Positions 53,620 to 64,000 of a stretch of 64,000 bases of DNA are shown piece by piece (positions within the stretch are counted from its first letter, which is position 1; each line of letters begins with the position of its first letter). Below the pieces are notes generated by a model. The model did no database searches, was not told the origin of the DNA, and was given only the letters and a program-made list of their open reading frames with translations. The stretch is taken from the NCBI GenBank assembly GCA_037043015.1, contig CM073330.1, forward strand, positions 5,729,263 to 5,793,262, read 5' to 3'. The translations under genes and the position numbers were made by a program. This DNA is from Bryum argenteum. Taxonomy: Eukaryota > Streptophyta > Bryopsida > Bryales > Bryaceae.

Positions 53620-54822
53620 TCATGGCCACAAGCCTTGGGTGGAATTCTGAAGACCAGATTGCAACCTAGTGATGACTCTTGGATTACGCCAAGATCGCCA
53701 AGTAGACCCAAGTAAGCCAAACTCTTCATCAGCATCTTCAATTCCATCGCGCAAGTAGTAGCTTCCTTGCAAGGCCCAGAAGGCCCAGTCGAGGTCGACT
53801 CTACGCAAGTAGTCCATGACACAGTCCAGAAACCGGTTCTCAGCGTAGTTTTCAGAGGCCAGGTTGATACCAAACTCAGAAAGCAATAGTGGAGCGCTTT
53901 GGTCAACAAGAAAGCCATTATCAATATGCACATTGTTCTGGCTATTGGAGCACGCAACAGGGTCACTGGCGTTGCTAAAGTCGCTCCCTTTCGTCAGCCG
54001 GTTCCACCGATACCAGTGAAACTCGTACATGAGCTTCTCAGGGAATTGAGTAGTATCTAAATCCCTTTTGTTGCTTAAGAAATTGAGGTCCGTGGCGGAG
54101 CTCAGCCCACCAGCAATGAGGAGCACGTTGGGGTTCACGTCGTGGACAGCCTCAGCGGCTTGGGACATGAGCACCCTCCAGTCGGCTTCGTTTTGACGAG
54201 GCCCTCGAAGCTCGTTACGCAAGGCGATGGCCACCACGAAGGGGTTGTTGCTGAAAGTGCTGGCGATGGTGGTAAGCCCCTGCACCCATGTGTTCGCATC
54301 GAAGTACTCGTCGCCCCAGAAGCCGTTGCCATCGTTGTTGCTGCAGCACCACTGTGGCTTGCTCACGTGGTTGTCCAGGATCACCATCAAGTTATGAGCT
54401 GTGAGAATGCTCACCACTCGGCTGTGAACCTCCCGCAAGCTCAACAGGTAAAACTCTGGGTTGAGTGCCAGGAGAGCTAACCCACTGGCGCTGATGTTGA
54501 GGTTGTTGAAATTTTCTGCGACCGAGAGGCCACCGTATGTGTCGTTTGTCCACAGCCACGTTGAGTGTGTGAGACGGACGCAGTTGAAGCCGTTCGCTCT
54601 GACAAGTGTGGCGATTCCTCGTACTGTGTTTTTGCTTAATCCCTCCGGAATGCCGGCCTCCAGGTGCCCCACCCAGTTCACGCAGGCCAGCTTCACTCTC
54701 ACTCCGAACCGGTCCACCACCCATCTGGAGCGCGTTGACAAGGGAGGGATTGGCCGTTGCGCTGATACTGCGATACTAAGGACCTGCAACAGCAGCAATG
54801 TAACCCTGCTTCGTGACACCAT
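53620..54822 (-). CDS. Secreted GH5-family glycoside hydrolase (cellulase-like)
   Basis: Single exon, 400 aa, ATG at 54822 and TGA at 53620-53622. A signal peptide is evident (hydrophobic LLLLQVLSIAVSA, cut likely near residue 21), so the enzyme should act in the cell wall or outside the cell. The (beta/alpha)8 hydrolase pattern is present: GFNCVRLTHSTWLW (strand 2 Arg), ILDNHVSKPQWCCSNNDGNGFWGD, LRNELRG with the acid/base Glu204, YEFHWYRW with His269, PLLLSEFGIN with the nucleophile Glu316, and DWAFWALQGSYYLRDG near the end. This matches plant GH5 proteins annotated as cellulases. Their substrate is not well established. As I recall, plant relatives carry an extra C-terminal domain of roughly 100 residues, and none follows here: the frame stops at LWP. 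The product could be a short form or one that has lost its tail. Confidence 0.9.
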   Translation of the reverse strand: MVSRSRVTLLLLQVLSIAVSAQRPIPPLSTRSRWVVDRFGVRVKLACVNWVGHLEAGIPEGLSKNTVRGIATLVRANGFNCVRLTHSTWLWTNDTYGGLSVAENFNNLNISASGLALLALNPEFYLLSLREVHSRVVSILTAHNLMVILDNHVSKPQWCCSNNDGNGFWGDEYFDANTWVQGLTTIASTFSNNPFVVAIALRNELRGPRQNEADWRVLMSQAAEAVHDVNPNVLLIAGGLSSATDLNFLSNKRDLDTTQFPEKLMYEFHWYRWNRLTKGSDFSNASDPVACSNSQNNVHIDNGFLVDQSAPLLLSEFGINLASENYAENRFLDCVMDYLRRVDLDWAFWALQGSYYLRDGIEDADEEFGLLGSTWRSWRNPRVITRLQSGLQNSTQGLWP

Positions 54823-56506
54823 GGCTGCATCACTCCGGTATTACTGTCTGGCGTTGAAAAGTTTGCTGCTGTTGATTTATATGCCTGGGGTAGATTTGAT
54901 TTGTTTGGAGGTGGAGGAAAGTGCTTGGCATGCTGTCTGTGTGCCTTACCTTTCAAGGTTGCATGCTCGATTCTCCTTGTATCTGCCACAGACATAGACC
55001 TTGCATGCTCTCTAGCAATAATGAGAGATTATTGCTTACCGGTACATTTCCGATACCTGCTCCAGGTTGCGTTGCCCACAATGTTTAAATTCCTCAAGTC
55101 ATGGCGTTGTGCCAGCGTTGGAGCTTATCCACCTGAGGGAGTAAATTTGAGTTATGAAAAGACTGGCCACTTTACCTGGAGAAATGAGACCGTTTTTGAG
55201 CTCGAAGCTTTTGAAATTCGTAATTGGTCAAATCCTTGGAAACAGCCCAAAGGCCTTTACGAATCACATAAAATAATATAGCGCTTGAGAAGCAAATCTA
55301 GTGGCTCCACCAAAATTGAAGGTCATTGTCTGTCTCGGAGACTGTACGCAGAAAGAAAGACCAGAAGGTAAGATGTTTGAAAAGGCCAAAATCTACTTAT
55401 TAAGGGCATCCAAGCATGAAGGACAATATAGCGTCCAATTTCAAATTGTAATGTATTCATGAATTACATTGTAGAATGTGTACAATTTTGATACACCTAT
55501 TACTCCCTCTTCCAAAATTTTAAACTCAATCAAGATAAATTTAACATTTATGAAACTAGTTGGTGTAGTCTCCTACATACTTTACACATTTTCAAAATTG
55601 ATTCCCTCACCACCCATGTACTTCGAAACAAAACATTGACGTACTTGAACATCTCTGAATGAGATGAATTCCGCTTGCTTTAGTTGCATTACAGTGAATT
55701 CAATTCCGCTTGCTTTAGTTGCATCACAGTGAATTCAGAGAGTAATTGAGCCTTTAGGAATTCTACTAAGATGACTATGGCCCACAAATTAATCCACATG
55801 TCCCAAAACTGCTTACAAGCCAACAAATTCAATTCTATAGTGACCTAAGTTAACATGTCCCATTCACAAGGAGAGTGTTCAAAAGTGAGAGCAGTACTAG
55901 TATTGGAGTGCTAGGCTTCTTCACCCACAACCCCATAGGTACATGATAAGCTTCACACATCAAAAATACATCACGCTCTCTTGAACATTATAGGGTGTCA
56001 AATTAGGACACCAATTTAAGGTCACCTATGACTGCATCTTCAAAAATTTACAGCAAATTGTAAAAGAGTCCAAAAATGATGAATCCACTTTGACTATCAC
56101 CCCACTTACTTTTTTCATGCTCGAAAATTATTTATAGCAAATTGTAAAAGAGTCCAAAAATGATGAATCCACTTTGACTATCACCCCACTTACTTTTTCC
56201 ATGCACGAAAATTACTTACTTTCTGTGTTTAGGGAATCTGAAATTTGAGAATTATTGAGCACTCTCAACATACCGATAGTCAAATATAATGAAATTGGTG
56301 ACACTTTCATATATCAGAATTTTTGCTTTTCAAATACTCACTCTATCCATAAGAAACATCCCATCCTCCATTCACAATCTACTCCATACTCCAACATCTC
56401 ACCACCATAATAAACCACCAATTCAACAAACTTGAGATTCAACCGCCACTTTCTTACGAAAATCAGATTGTTCCAAATTACAAGGAACAAGCCATAGTTA
56501 CGGTTA
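54823..56506. other. Intergenic DNA with the second dispersed repeat family
   Basis: 55860-56275 matches 37150-37635. Two tandem duplications: 36 bp with ATTCCGCTTGCTTTAGTTGC (about 55668-55738), and 86-90 bp with GCAAATTGTAAAAGAGTCC (about 56049-56222). No gene seen. Confidence 0.5.
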
Positions 56507-59500
56507 CTAAGACTTGAAAGAGTCTTCATCACTAAGCAAACATCCACGAGAGCTAGAAGCGCCAAATTCATTGAGAGGCTCACAGATATCGTCCTGTCCT
56601 CGGAAGATCGGCTTCAGGTAAGCTGCATCGAACCACTTGAACATACCATGGGGCGTACTAGTACTGCCGGTTGCTTCTATAGTAACATCATTGTAATGAT
56701 AATGGTGCATGTTGTCTGCTGATGTAAGTCCCATCCCTTTGGCCACTGGTGCTGTCAGGATGCCGAAGACTAGCGTTGTGGTTACCACTATGAAGAGTGT
56801 GGTTGTTTCGATGGCTTGGTTCTTTGAGGGGAGGTTGACGCAGAGTGCGTAGGCTATGGGGCCTCGGAGACCGCACATCCAGAGCATTACTTTCATTGGA
56901 TCCGATATTGGTACTCTCCTGTCAATGCTCTAAGTGTTAGAATCTGTCATGCTTCAGTAGAAATTTGCGTATCGTTAGAAAGCTCACGGGCAGGAGTTTG
57001 TTATGACCACTCGGAAACCTTGTCAACTACGAGGAGATTCGCTTCATGAATCTCTCTGAAGGCTTTAACAATTGAAGTCTAAAAACAACAAAGACCTCAA
57101 ATTGGTGACATTCGTTCGGAGTCATGTTTACTTTCAGTGTCAAATCTTAAATTATTGAGCTACTTACTCCATGATGGTTTATAATGATTTTCTTGCTCAC
57201 TTCGTACTCTATAATTTTATACCATTTTTCTTGCTCGACTCCTGTTCTATGATATATCATCTATCTTTCCTTTTCTATGATGTACAATCTAACCTTCCCT
57301 CTAAATCCACTTTCTGTAATAGCTGCCGAATACTCGTTACTGTTTATGAGACTTCTTTGCATATTGGTAGATTTCTCCTAAGAACGACTTCAAATCCATT
57401 CTGAACAACAAGAACTCAATGAAAGAAAATCTCATCATGGACTTTCAGAGCTGTACCTTCCTTTGTTGGCAAGCCACGAAAGCGGAAATATGGTAATAGC
57501 CCTTGCAAGAACACACAACGGAATTGCCGATAAGAGAAGACCAGCATCCACCTGATGCTGCAAAAACACCACCTACAACACAAACTTCACAAACTCAAAA
57601 TCTAGCACCTAATCAACAACAATTCCAAACCCGTCCGTTACCTGCATGCCCAAGTAAGCGAAAGTGAAAAGGTCCGCCATGAGAACCAGAGCCTCGAACG
57701 CATACTTGGAGCTAATTTAGCCTCAGACATGACTAAAAATGAGAAAATCCAGCAACTGGTAGCTAAGAACAAACAATTCAAAACCAATGTGGGTTACCTG
57801 CATGCCCAAGTAAGCGAAGGTGAAAAGCTCGGCCGTGAAAGCCAGAGCCTCGAACGCATACTTGGAGCTGGTTTTGGCAGGCTCAGACATGTTGTAGTAA
57901 CCGTAGTGGGAGTTACAAATGCCGCAGAAAAAGAGGGACATTATGCCGGACAGTCCCAGCATGTCTGCCATGGCGTAGGCTGTGTAGGCTGAGAGGAGAA
58001 GGAATGCCAATTCGAAGTTGCAGTAGTCTTTGTCTTTGTCGATGTTCTTGAGAATGAGGGCGCAGGCGAGAGAGACTAAGAAGCCTAGGACTATTGAGGC
58101 GACGCTTATTACACAAAACTGCACTGCAAGGAAACAAAACATTGTGTTAGAATTAAATGTCCACTGAAACTAGACAGCAAAGAACCTCTCTTGCCTATGG
58201 CTAGTGATCGTAGTGTACATGATTAGGGGTGAAATTTGTTTCACTCATAAAAGCTTTTGATTTTCTTTCTTTCATCACTCAAATGCAGAATTCATTAAAA
58301 AGAACCATGATTACTACAGGTACTATGAACCAAGTCTTTAGCACTTTGTGTGAGAATGGAGAGATGGTGGTGTGCAGACTAGAAAGGAAGGAAAGAAGGA
58401 AAGAAGCAAACTAATATAAACCATGTAACATATTGCACAAGAACTTACTCAAAGTGGACTCTATGAAAAAATACTATTCTTACTAAAAAAATTGTGAGTT
58501 TATTATCCTAGCACTCAATCCTCACTTTTCTTGAATTGATAGTTTATCATGAAAAATGGTGTGGTTGAAAGAAAGGAAAATTTAGAGTAGAAAGTGAACA
58601 GAAGAAGGTAAACTCCTTCTGACTTAGTGCAAGAGCTTAAGACATTGAAAAACCTCCATTTGCACACAACATGTCAAGATTGCAGATGTAATTATGCAAA
58701 TATATCTAACTTGAGGTTTCCAAACTTCTAAGAAACAAGATTAGTCAATGAGGACTTACAAATGGCAATGCCTATTGTTGCAACAGAAAATTCTTTATCA
58801 AGAAAGGACTCCTGCAAACAAACTGCCAATCATCATCTTAAAGAACAAAACATTAGTAAAAAATAGCGACATATTCACCCAATTTACATGTTTATTGAAT
58901 AAAGTGCAAGACTAGAGGCAAAAGATTGCTTACAAAAGTATGAAACAAAACAATGGCCACTGCATCGTTCACAAGGCTTTCTCCGAATACCAAATTATAC
59001 AACATTGGAGGTACAGAAATATCTGCACAAGCAAGAAAAATCACCATAGAAATCTGAGTCTAGTTGCTTGCTAAATCTTAGTCTAGTTGCTTTGTATTTT
59101 GCTGTAAGTTACATAATTTATAGTGGTTATCCTTCCTTTTCTCTCTTTTTATTCCAAGATTCCTACCTTTTATTACCAATGTTTTTTAATTGAACAAGTA
59201 TGAAGCTCTCCGCTCATAAAAATTCAACGTCGAATGAGAAACAATAGATCCTAGATATTCACTCTATAAGTAATACAATTCATGGTGTAAGAAATGAGTG
59301 ACATCAAATGACAATAACAAAACTAGTGCAAAGGAGTAGGACATGCCTTGAAATATTGAAAGAGTTGCAACCGGATCGATAGCGGAGATGAGGGAACCAA
59401 ACATGAGAGACTCCAATAGTGGTGATCCCGGAGTCATATGAGTAATAAGACCGATAACCACAAGAAAATATGTACAAAGTCCATATACTAAAGTTGAAGC

Positions 59501-60819
59501 AATGGTCCCCACAACTGCGAACAACACAATTGTTGTAAAATTTTGAAAAAAATCCTGCAATGCAAAGCAACAAGCCCAGTGAGAACATTGACAATATAAG
59601 ACCATTAAGATTCCTTACTTGATACTTTAACCAACATAACAAGTTACAACTCCCAATGAGTATAAACATCTCAATTGTAAGCACATTTGGTAGAAATGAA
59701 ATGCTTTAGCTAATTCAGTACTAAATCCAATGGAAAAATTGCACAATAAGTTGTAATTTTTGGTGTATTTTCCTAAAAACAGTTCGTCTCATCCAAATGG
59801 TCAAATTACCTCATAATTGCACAATTACATCATACAACAACAGTTTCATATATAGGAGATTGGACCAATTGGAATCATGAATTTATTATTTATCTTTCAG
59901 AAATTCTCAAAACATAACAATTGGTGCACCTAAAACTTCAATTCTCCAGAATGTACACCATGAACACATAAAATTTTGAAAGTAGAAGCTATACTTTTTA
60001 CTTGAATACCCTTTGTACACAGTTTTTGATCCTGTGTACAAATAAAGTAACTGACAACGTACCTTCTTCTTAAGAGAGTAGCCAGCATTGAAGATGATGA
60101 TGGGCAGAAGGCCATAGAAGAACAGCAGTGGACTAAACCGCAAGCTCTTGGCATCAAACCCTAGCTTGGCAATGCCGCCGAATGCAACTCCCAGCACCAA
60201 CGCAGACGCTATCATGCCAATTCCACCAACATCACTCAACCTCTGAACATAATTCTAACTGCAAAAGTCAACCTCTGAGCAATCTAAAAAGCAAAATGCA
60301 GCCTCTCAGCATTTTAAATGAAAAAATTCCAAGCTCTCAAAATTTCAACTGCTGAATTCAAGCTCTAAGAATCTTTCATGCAGAACTCAAGCTCTCAGAA
60401 TCCTTTATGCGAACGTCAGGTTCTTAGATCTTTAACGGCAGAAGCCAGGCTCTCAAAATTCTAACTGCTAAAAATCAAAGCTCTCAGAATCCTTTGTGCA
60501 AACGTCACGCTCAAAGAGTTTTTAGCTCTTGAAAATCTAACTGCTGAAAGAAATTAATTCAAACTCTCAACGAATTTATTTGCATAATCCAACCTCTTAG
60601 TAGCCTAATAGCAAGCTGTTAGAATTCTTTGCTGCAAGGATTCGAGCTGTTAGCGGAAAGTCTACCATTGTCATCTCCACAGACACTATAATTGGTTCGC
60701 GTACCAGATTCCGGGAGATAGATGAAGTGGAACTTCTTGGTGAGATACGCAGCAAACATGCACAGCATCATCAAGAAGCTGCACAGGAGCGCATCCACTG
60801 AACCCGCGGGCTCCTCCAT
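56507..60819 (-). CDS. Na+(K+)/H+ exchanger, CPA1 family, endosomal NHX/NHE-like
   Basis: Exchanges Na+ or K+ for protons across an endomembrane. Exons on the minus strand: exon 1 from ATG 60819 to about 60685 or 60705; 60063-60242; 59347-59554; 58934-59022; 58760-58811; 57798-58123; 57457-57557; 56507-56918 (stop). The total is about 500 aa. About 10-12 hydrophobic segments are seen. Family motifs: FHFIYLPESG, FFYGLLPIIIFNAGYSL (the pore-lining L-x-P-P-I/I-I-F region), DFFQNFTTIVLFAVVGT, FGSLISAIDPVATLSIFQ, FGESLVNDAVAIVLF with the ND pair needed for transport, and WMCGLRGPIAYAL. The pattern is closer to endosomal NHX5/6 and animal NHE8 than to vacuolar NHX1. Intron 3 uses a GC donor (AAG|GCATGT). 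Exon 1 has a good donor at 60705 (phase 1) that does not fit the next acceptor; a weaker GTC donor at 60685 does. Part of exon 6 is duplicated in the following intron. Confidence 0.88.
57641..57730 (-). pseudogene. Partial duplicate of exon 6 of the Na+/H+ exchanger
   Basis: The minus strand repeats the last ~90 bases of exon 6, 156 bases downstream, including TACTTGGGCATGCAG and a GTAACGG donor. It reads SKYAFEALVLMADLFTFAYLGMQ in one frame, so helix character is kept with four residue changes near the middle. Its start has lost bases (GCTAAATTAGCTCC instead of the longer original). This creates a TTAG acceptor-like site, but splicing there after exon 6 would shift the frame. Confidence 0.7.
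60243..60680. repeat. Degenerate ~30 bp tandem repeats in intron 1 of the exchanger
   Basis: Many copies of AAGCTCTCAGAAT[C/T]-x-TTTATGC-like units, for example near 60355, 60390, 60478 and 60485, and variants with CAACTGCTGAA. Confidence 0.6.
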
Positions 60820-61559
60820 AGCTCCCTGAGGCTCTCACTTACTCGATCCTCACTACAGAACCGCTCGACCATGGTTTGTATTCAAATTTGCGAATCGAAA
60901 TGGAGAGTGATGAGTTGAGAAAGCGGGAGTAGGTGAGATTGATGCTTCTCGTATGAAAATGTGCGGATTTGAGCGCAGATTCTGGAGGTGGTGGGATTCT
61001 CTGGAAACTTGCACCGTATGCTTGCTTGTTTGGTAGTCACTTTCTTGCTTCCTAATTTAGAAGCTGAGCCGCTGAGCCTCTCCTGATTATTATTGCTGTT
61101 GTATGCATTACAGTGGTGCTTGGATTAGATAAACATTTTCGGACAGACAAAAACGTTGATCTTATACAAGCGTTGATCGTAATGAAATAATGCCTCTTTG
61201 CATAATAAAGGGACACGGACAACGTTCTTAACTAAACGTTGATCTTAACGAGGTTGATTTTACTCAGGTACCACTGTAATTGAAACTTTTTACTTTCGAT
61301 AAAAGAGTTACTATGTTCACAAGTTTGTCCCCCTTTGAGTACTGTAAGTATTTGTGTTGCTTAGTAAAATCTTCAGAAGTATAAAGTTATAACAATTTCT
61401 AATCATATAGTGTGGTTATATACACTATACATGATTTTTTAGTGTTCTTGCCTTTAAGTGTTTTGGTTGTTTACAAATTTTGGTTTAAGCACATTCTCTT
61501 TACATTTTGGATGAATCACTTGGGTTGTGTCACAAATCAAGTTAAGGTTGTGTGGTAAA
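60820..61559. other. 5' region of the exchanger gene and AT-rich DNA
   Basis: Contains the presumed promoter of the minus-strand gene, with no clear TATA box, and repeated ACGTTGATCTTA words at 61150-61250. No other gene. Confidence 0.35.
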
Positions 61560-62625
61560 AATTGCAGTTCCATAAATTGAAGTATGAATAAATTATGGCA
61601 TGAATTTTAGTGAAGGCGGCTTCTGTTTTTGAGTTTCCAAACATGAGGCATAATATACCTTGTTAGGCAATTATGGGATATCAAATAGATAGTTTTATGA
61701 TTTATTTTATTTTATAGAATTGTGATTTTCACATGAAGGCTAATAACTTTCCAATTGGAAGATTTTTGACCCAAATAGCTTTTGTATTGGGTTTGCAATA
61801 ATGTTTCCGTGTTGAAAAAAGTCAATAAATGGATGATTTTTAGGGAGCTACATCTCCTTCTTCCACAGTTGGATTTTGACTGTGTTTTTTGGAATGAGTT
61901 CCAATTTGAGTCTAGTTCATGTCGTAGAAACCTTGACAACATCAAAGATGTATTGAAGATAAGACATAGATTTGAATGCAAAGGGTTAAGTTTTGGACTA
62001 GTTTTTCTTTGTAAAATTTTGGGTTGTTTTCACCATTGAAAAGCCACAATTTGCACAAAGAAAATTTCTCATGGATATTTTTGTTCAAGGGTGTTATCGA
62101 GATGAAGGTTAACATCTTGAGTTCGTAGTTGGTTTTTTCATTGCATTAAGTCTATTGGTACCATTTTTACTTCAAAGTAAGAATGATGAGATTTTGTGAT
62201 GTTTTTTATTACTAATATGTTATGATCTCTCAATCTATGAGGCCTCATGACTCAAACTTTCATCCAGATCATGTACAATATGTATACTACAAGATTTTAT
62301 GGTTGAGATTTGTATAACCTACCTTTGTTTCAATTTATGATTATTCACTTTTTGATGATGTGTTTGGTTTTGTACAAATGAGTCAAATGATCTAGGGGTT
62401 GACCCCTAAAAGGGAGTAGCTCCAAAACTGCTAGAAAGTCTGAAAAAGGAAAAAACAACGTAGTTTCTTCATTTTGTTGCACGCTAGAAGTTTTCAAATT
62501 CTGACTGATTTTTAGGTATGTAACCGTAACATCTAGTATTGAACCCGTATGTGTACATGTATATCAATTCTCATATCCAATTTCCTTACCAATTATGAGA
62601 TCGTAATATTCAAAGTTGGTGTTTT
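61560..62625 (+). repeat. Dispersed repeat copies (inverted to 27429-27850; start of a 0.9 kb copy)
   Basis: 61740-62060 is the inverted match of 27510-27850. At about 62393 two TTAA-type ends meet back to back (CTAGGGGTTGACCCCTAAAAG), sharing a degenerate TTGA. 62402-62625 is then the first ~220 bases of the 0.9 kb repeat family (CCAAAACTGCTAGAAAGTCT, ATGAGATCGTAATATTCAAAG). Confidence 0.65.
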
Positions 62626-64000
62626 GGTGACCGGGAAATAAACGACTTTGTGGCCCAAATGACTAAAGTTTGACTAAATCCGCTCATACGACTGAAGATT
62701 TTTCAAAAAATTGGTCCTAGTCATTCGCTTGTCATTTACAAATAGCTTGAGAGAGGAAAGTGGCGGAATTTCATTTCCATCCACAGCTTCTCATCTCGAT
62801 TGCGGACGTGGCCAGACGCTAGATATTTTGGTTTAAACCACCAAATTCAGAGCACTGGTACGGTTGCAATTCCCACACCATTTGAACCTTCATGTCATAG
62901 TCAAGAAATGTACATACCGCAGATGTTACACTTCTTTGCTGAAGTACTAATAAGCCGATTTCATTGCTGAAAAAACACTACAAAAAAGTATCTCCCAATT
63001 CCGAAACAAAGGACATTTCTGAGACACAATCTTCAGTATAAGGAGTACTTTGTCTCCTTGTCAAGTTCCACCATTTTGAAGACTGAAATTCCTCATTTTC
63101 TAAATATTTCTACACCATGTAGCTTGAAAGCACTCCCTTCATACTCATGATCTTTACTACAATGTTCTATGATAAACCCTAGATTTGACAACATTCAGAT
63201 GAAGTGCAAATTGAGTTTTTCTAAGTACATTATGCATAACATGCATCATGTGCACAACATTATTATGATTCACAGATTGTCACAGCAGTAAACTTACAGT
63301 ACTATTCTGCTCATGGCTTTTCTATGGCATGCCTTGTTTGACATGCTTATGAAATCACGAAGGTACATAAGGTGACCACCTGCATGAGCATACTCACAGT
63401 GACCTCCCTGGAGCTAAAATTAATGCATTGTTAGAAAACATCGCATAATATTGCTTGACTCAATTATCATTTGTGACAATGCAATGCTTATTATGAGTCT
63501 CAAATGCCTCACTTTATAAGTACTAAAAATCTTGGTCTTATGTGTGTTGTTACATGCATAATCATCTTCTTGTATACAATTATGTAACGCTTATTATGCA
63601 TCTCTAATGCGGCCTTCCCTATGTACTATAGATTATGATCTTGCATGCATGCATTTTTATGTACATAATTATCCACTTACATGTGTGTGCTTACACTACT
63701 TTATGGATTGTGTGTATTCCTTTAGATTGCTCCAAAGACTTTGTTGGTTTGGTTCTATTCTTTTGAAAGCTTCCAGATTTATCAAGTATGTGATGTTTTC
63801 TCCTGTTGTCTCAAAACGAGCTCCTCCAAATTTAATTTCAGAGAGCTTCTTGTACATGGTGAACGGTGTACTATATCAAACATAGTATATTAAAAAATAC
63901 TTCAAATTTCAAGTTGATTTGGAAGTAAGTTCGTATTAAAGAGAGATTGATTTAGAGAATGACTTTTTACCATGTAAGTGGAGGGAAGACTAGAACCATC
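62626..64000. other. AT-rich DNA to the right edge; nothing recognised
   Basis: No gene or clear repeat structure. The frame at 63607-63885 has no domain or splice context that would support it. Confidence 0.3.

Noticed and set aside
63607-63885. 92-codon frame near the right edge
   Set aside because: Cys/Phe/Tyr-rich composition of AT-rich noncoding DNA, no domain.

Overview
The window is nuclear DNA of a land plant. Genes are split by short GT-AG introns, and several are plant-type: an organellar prolyl-tRNA synthetase, a CYP51G-like obtusifoliol 14-alpha-demethylase, an ARID-HMG-box protein, a mitochondrial-fission ELM1 protein, a secreted GH5 glycosidase and an endosomal-type Na+/H+ exchanger. 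The piggyBac element and the MASE1-type histidine kinase fragment are not what I would expect in a flowering plant. My inference, which is not proven, is a bryophyte, lycophyte or fern.

Layout. 1-386 is the 3' end of a Ser/Pro/Lys-rich gene. 748-2193 is a 1.4 kb element with very long inverted arms. 4247-10378 is an unrecognised hydrophilic-protein gene whose first coding exon is split by a 4,161 bp CACTA transposon (4882-9042, target duplication ATT). That transposon carries, on the opposite strand, an intron-containing fragment of a MASE1 sensor histidine kinase that stops just after the phospho-acceptor His. 10379-15724 holds small TTAA-flanked elements, an inverted-repeat element and a tRNA-like SINE head. 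15725-16402 is a protein with two RMA-like RING fingers. 18298-20359 (minus) is the organellar ProRS.

21733-27424 is a probable complete piggyBac element. It has matching ends next to TTAA and a transposase broken by one small indel. About 260 bp elements elsewhere in the window look like its internally deleted offspring. 31059-33711 is a decayed pogo/Tigger-like transposase. 34318-35754 is an uninterrupted-looking (ATT)n array of about 1.44 kb.

The right half is gene-rich: CYP51 (37984-40894, plus), ARID-HMG (41710-46037, minus), ELM1 (49842-53040, plus), GH5 (53620-54822, minus) and the Na+/H+ exchanger (56507-60819, minus). The genes act in separate housekeeping processes: sterol synthesis, chromatin, mitochondrial division, cell wall, ion/pH balance and organellar translation. 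They do not form a cluster or operon. Most remaining DNA is AT-rich, made of old dispersed repeats that share TTAA ends and a core sequence. The strongest targets for follow-up are the gene-capturing CACTA element inside a host exon and the piggyBac element with its derived miniature elements.
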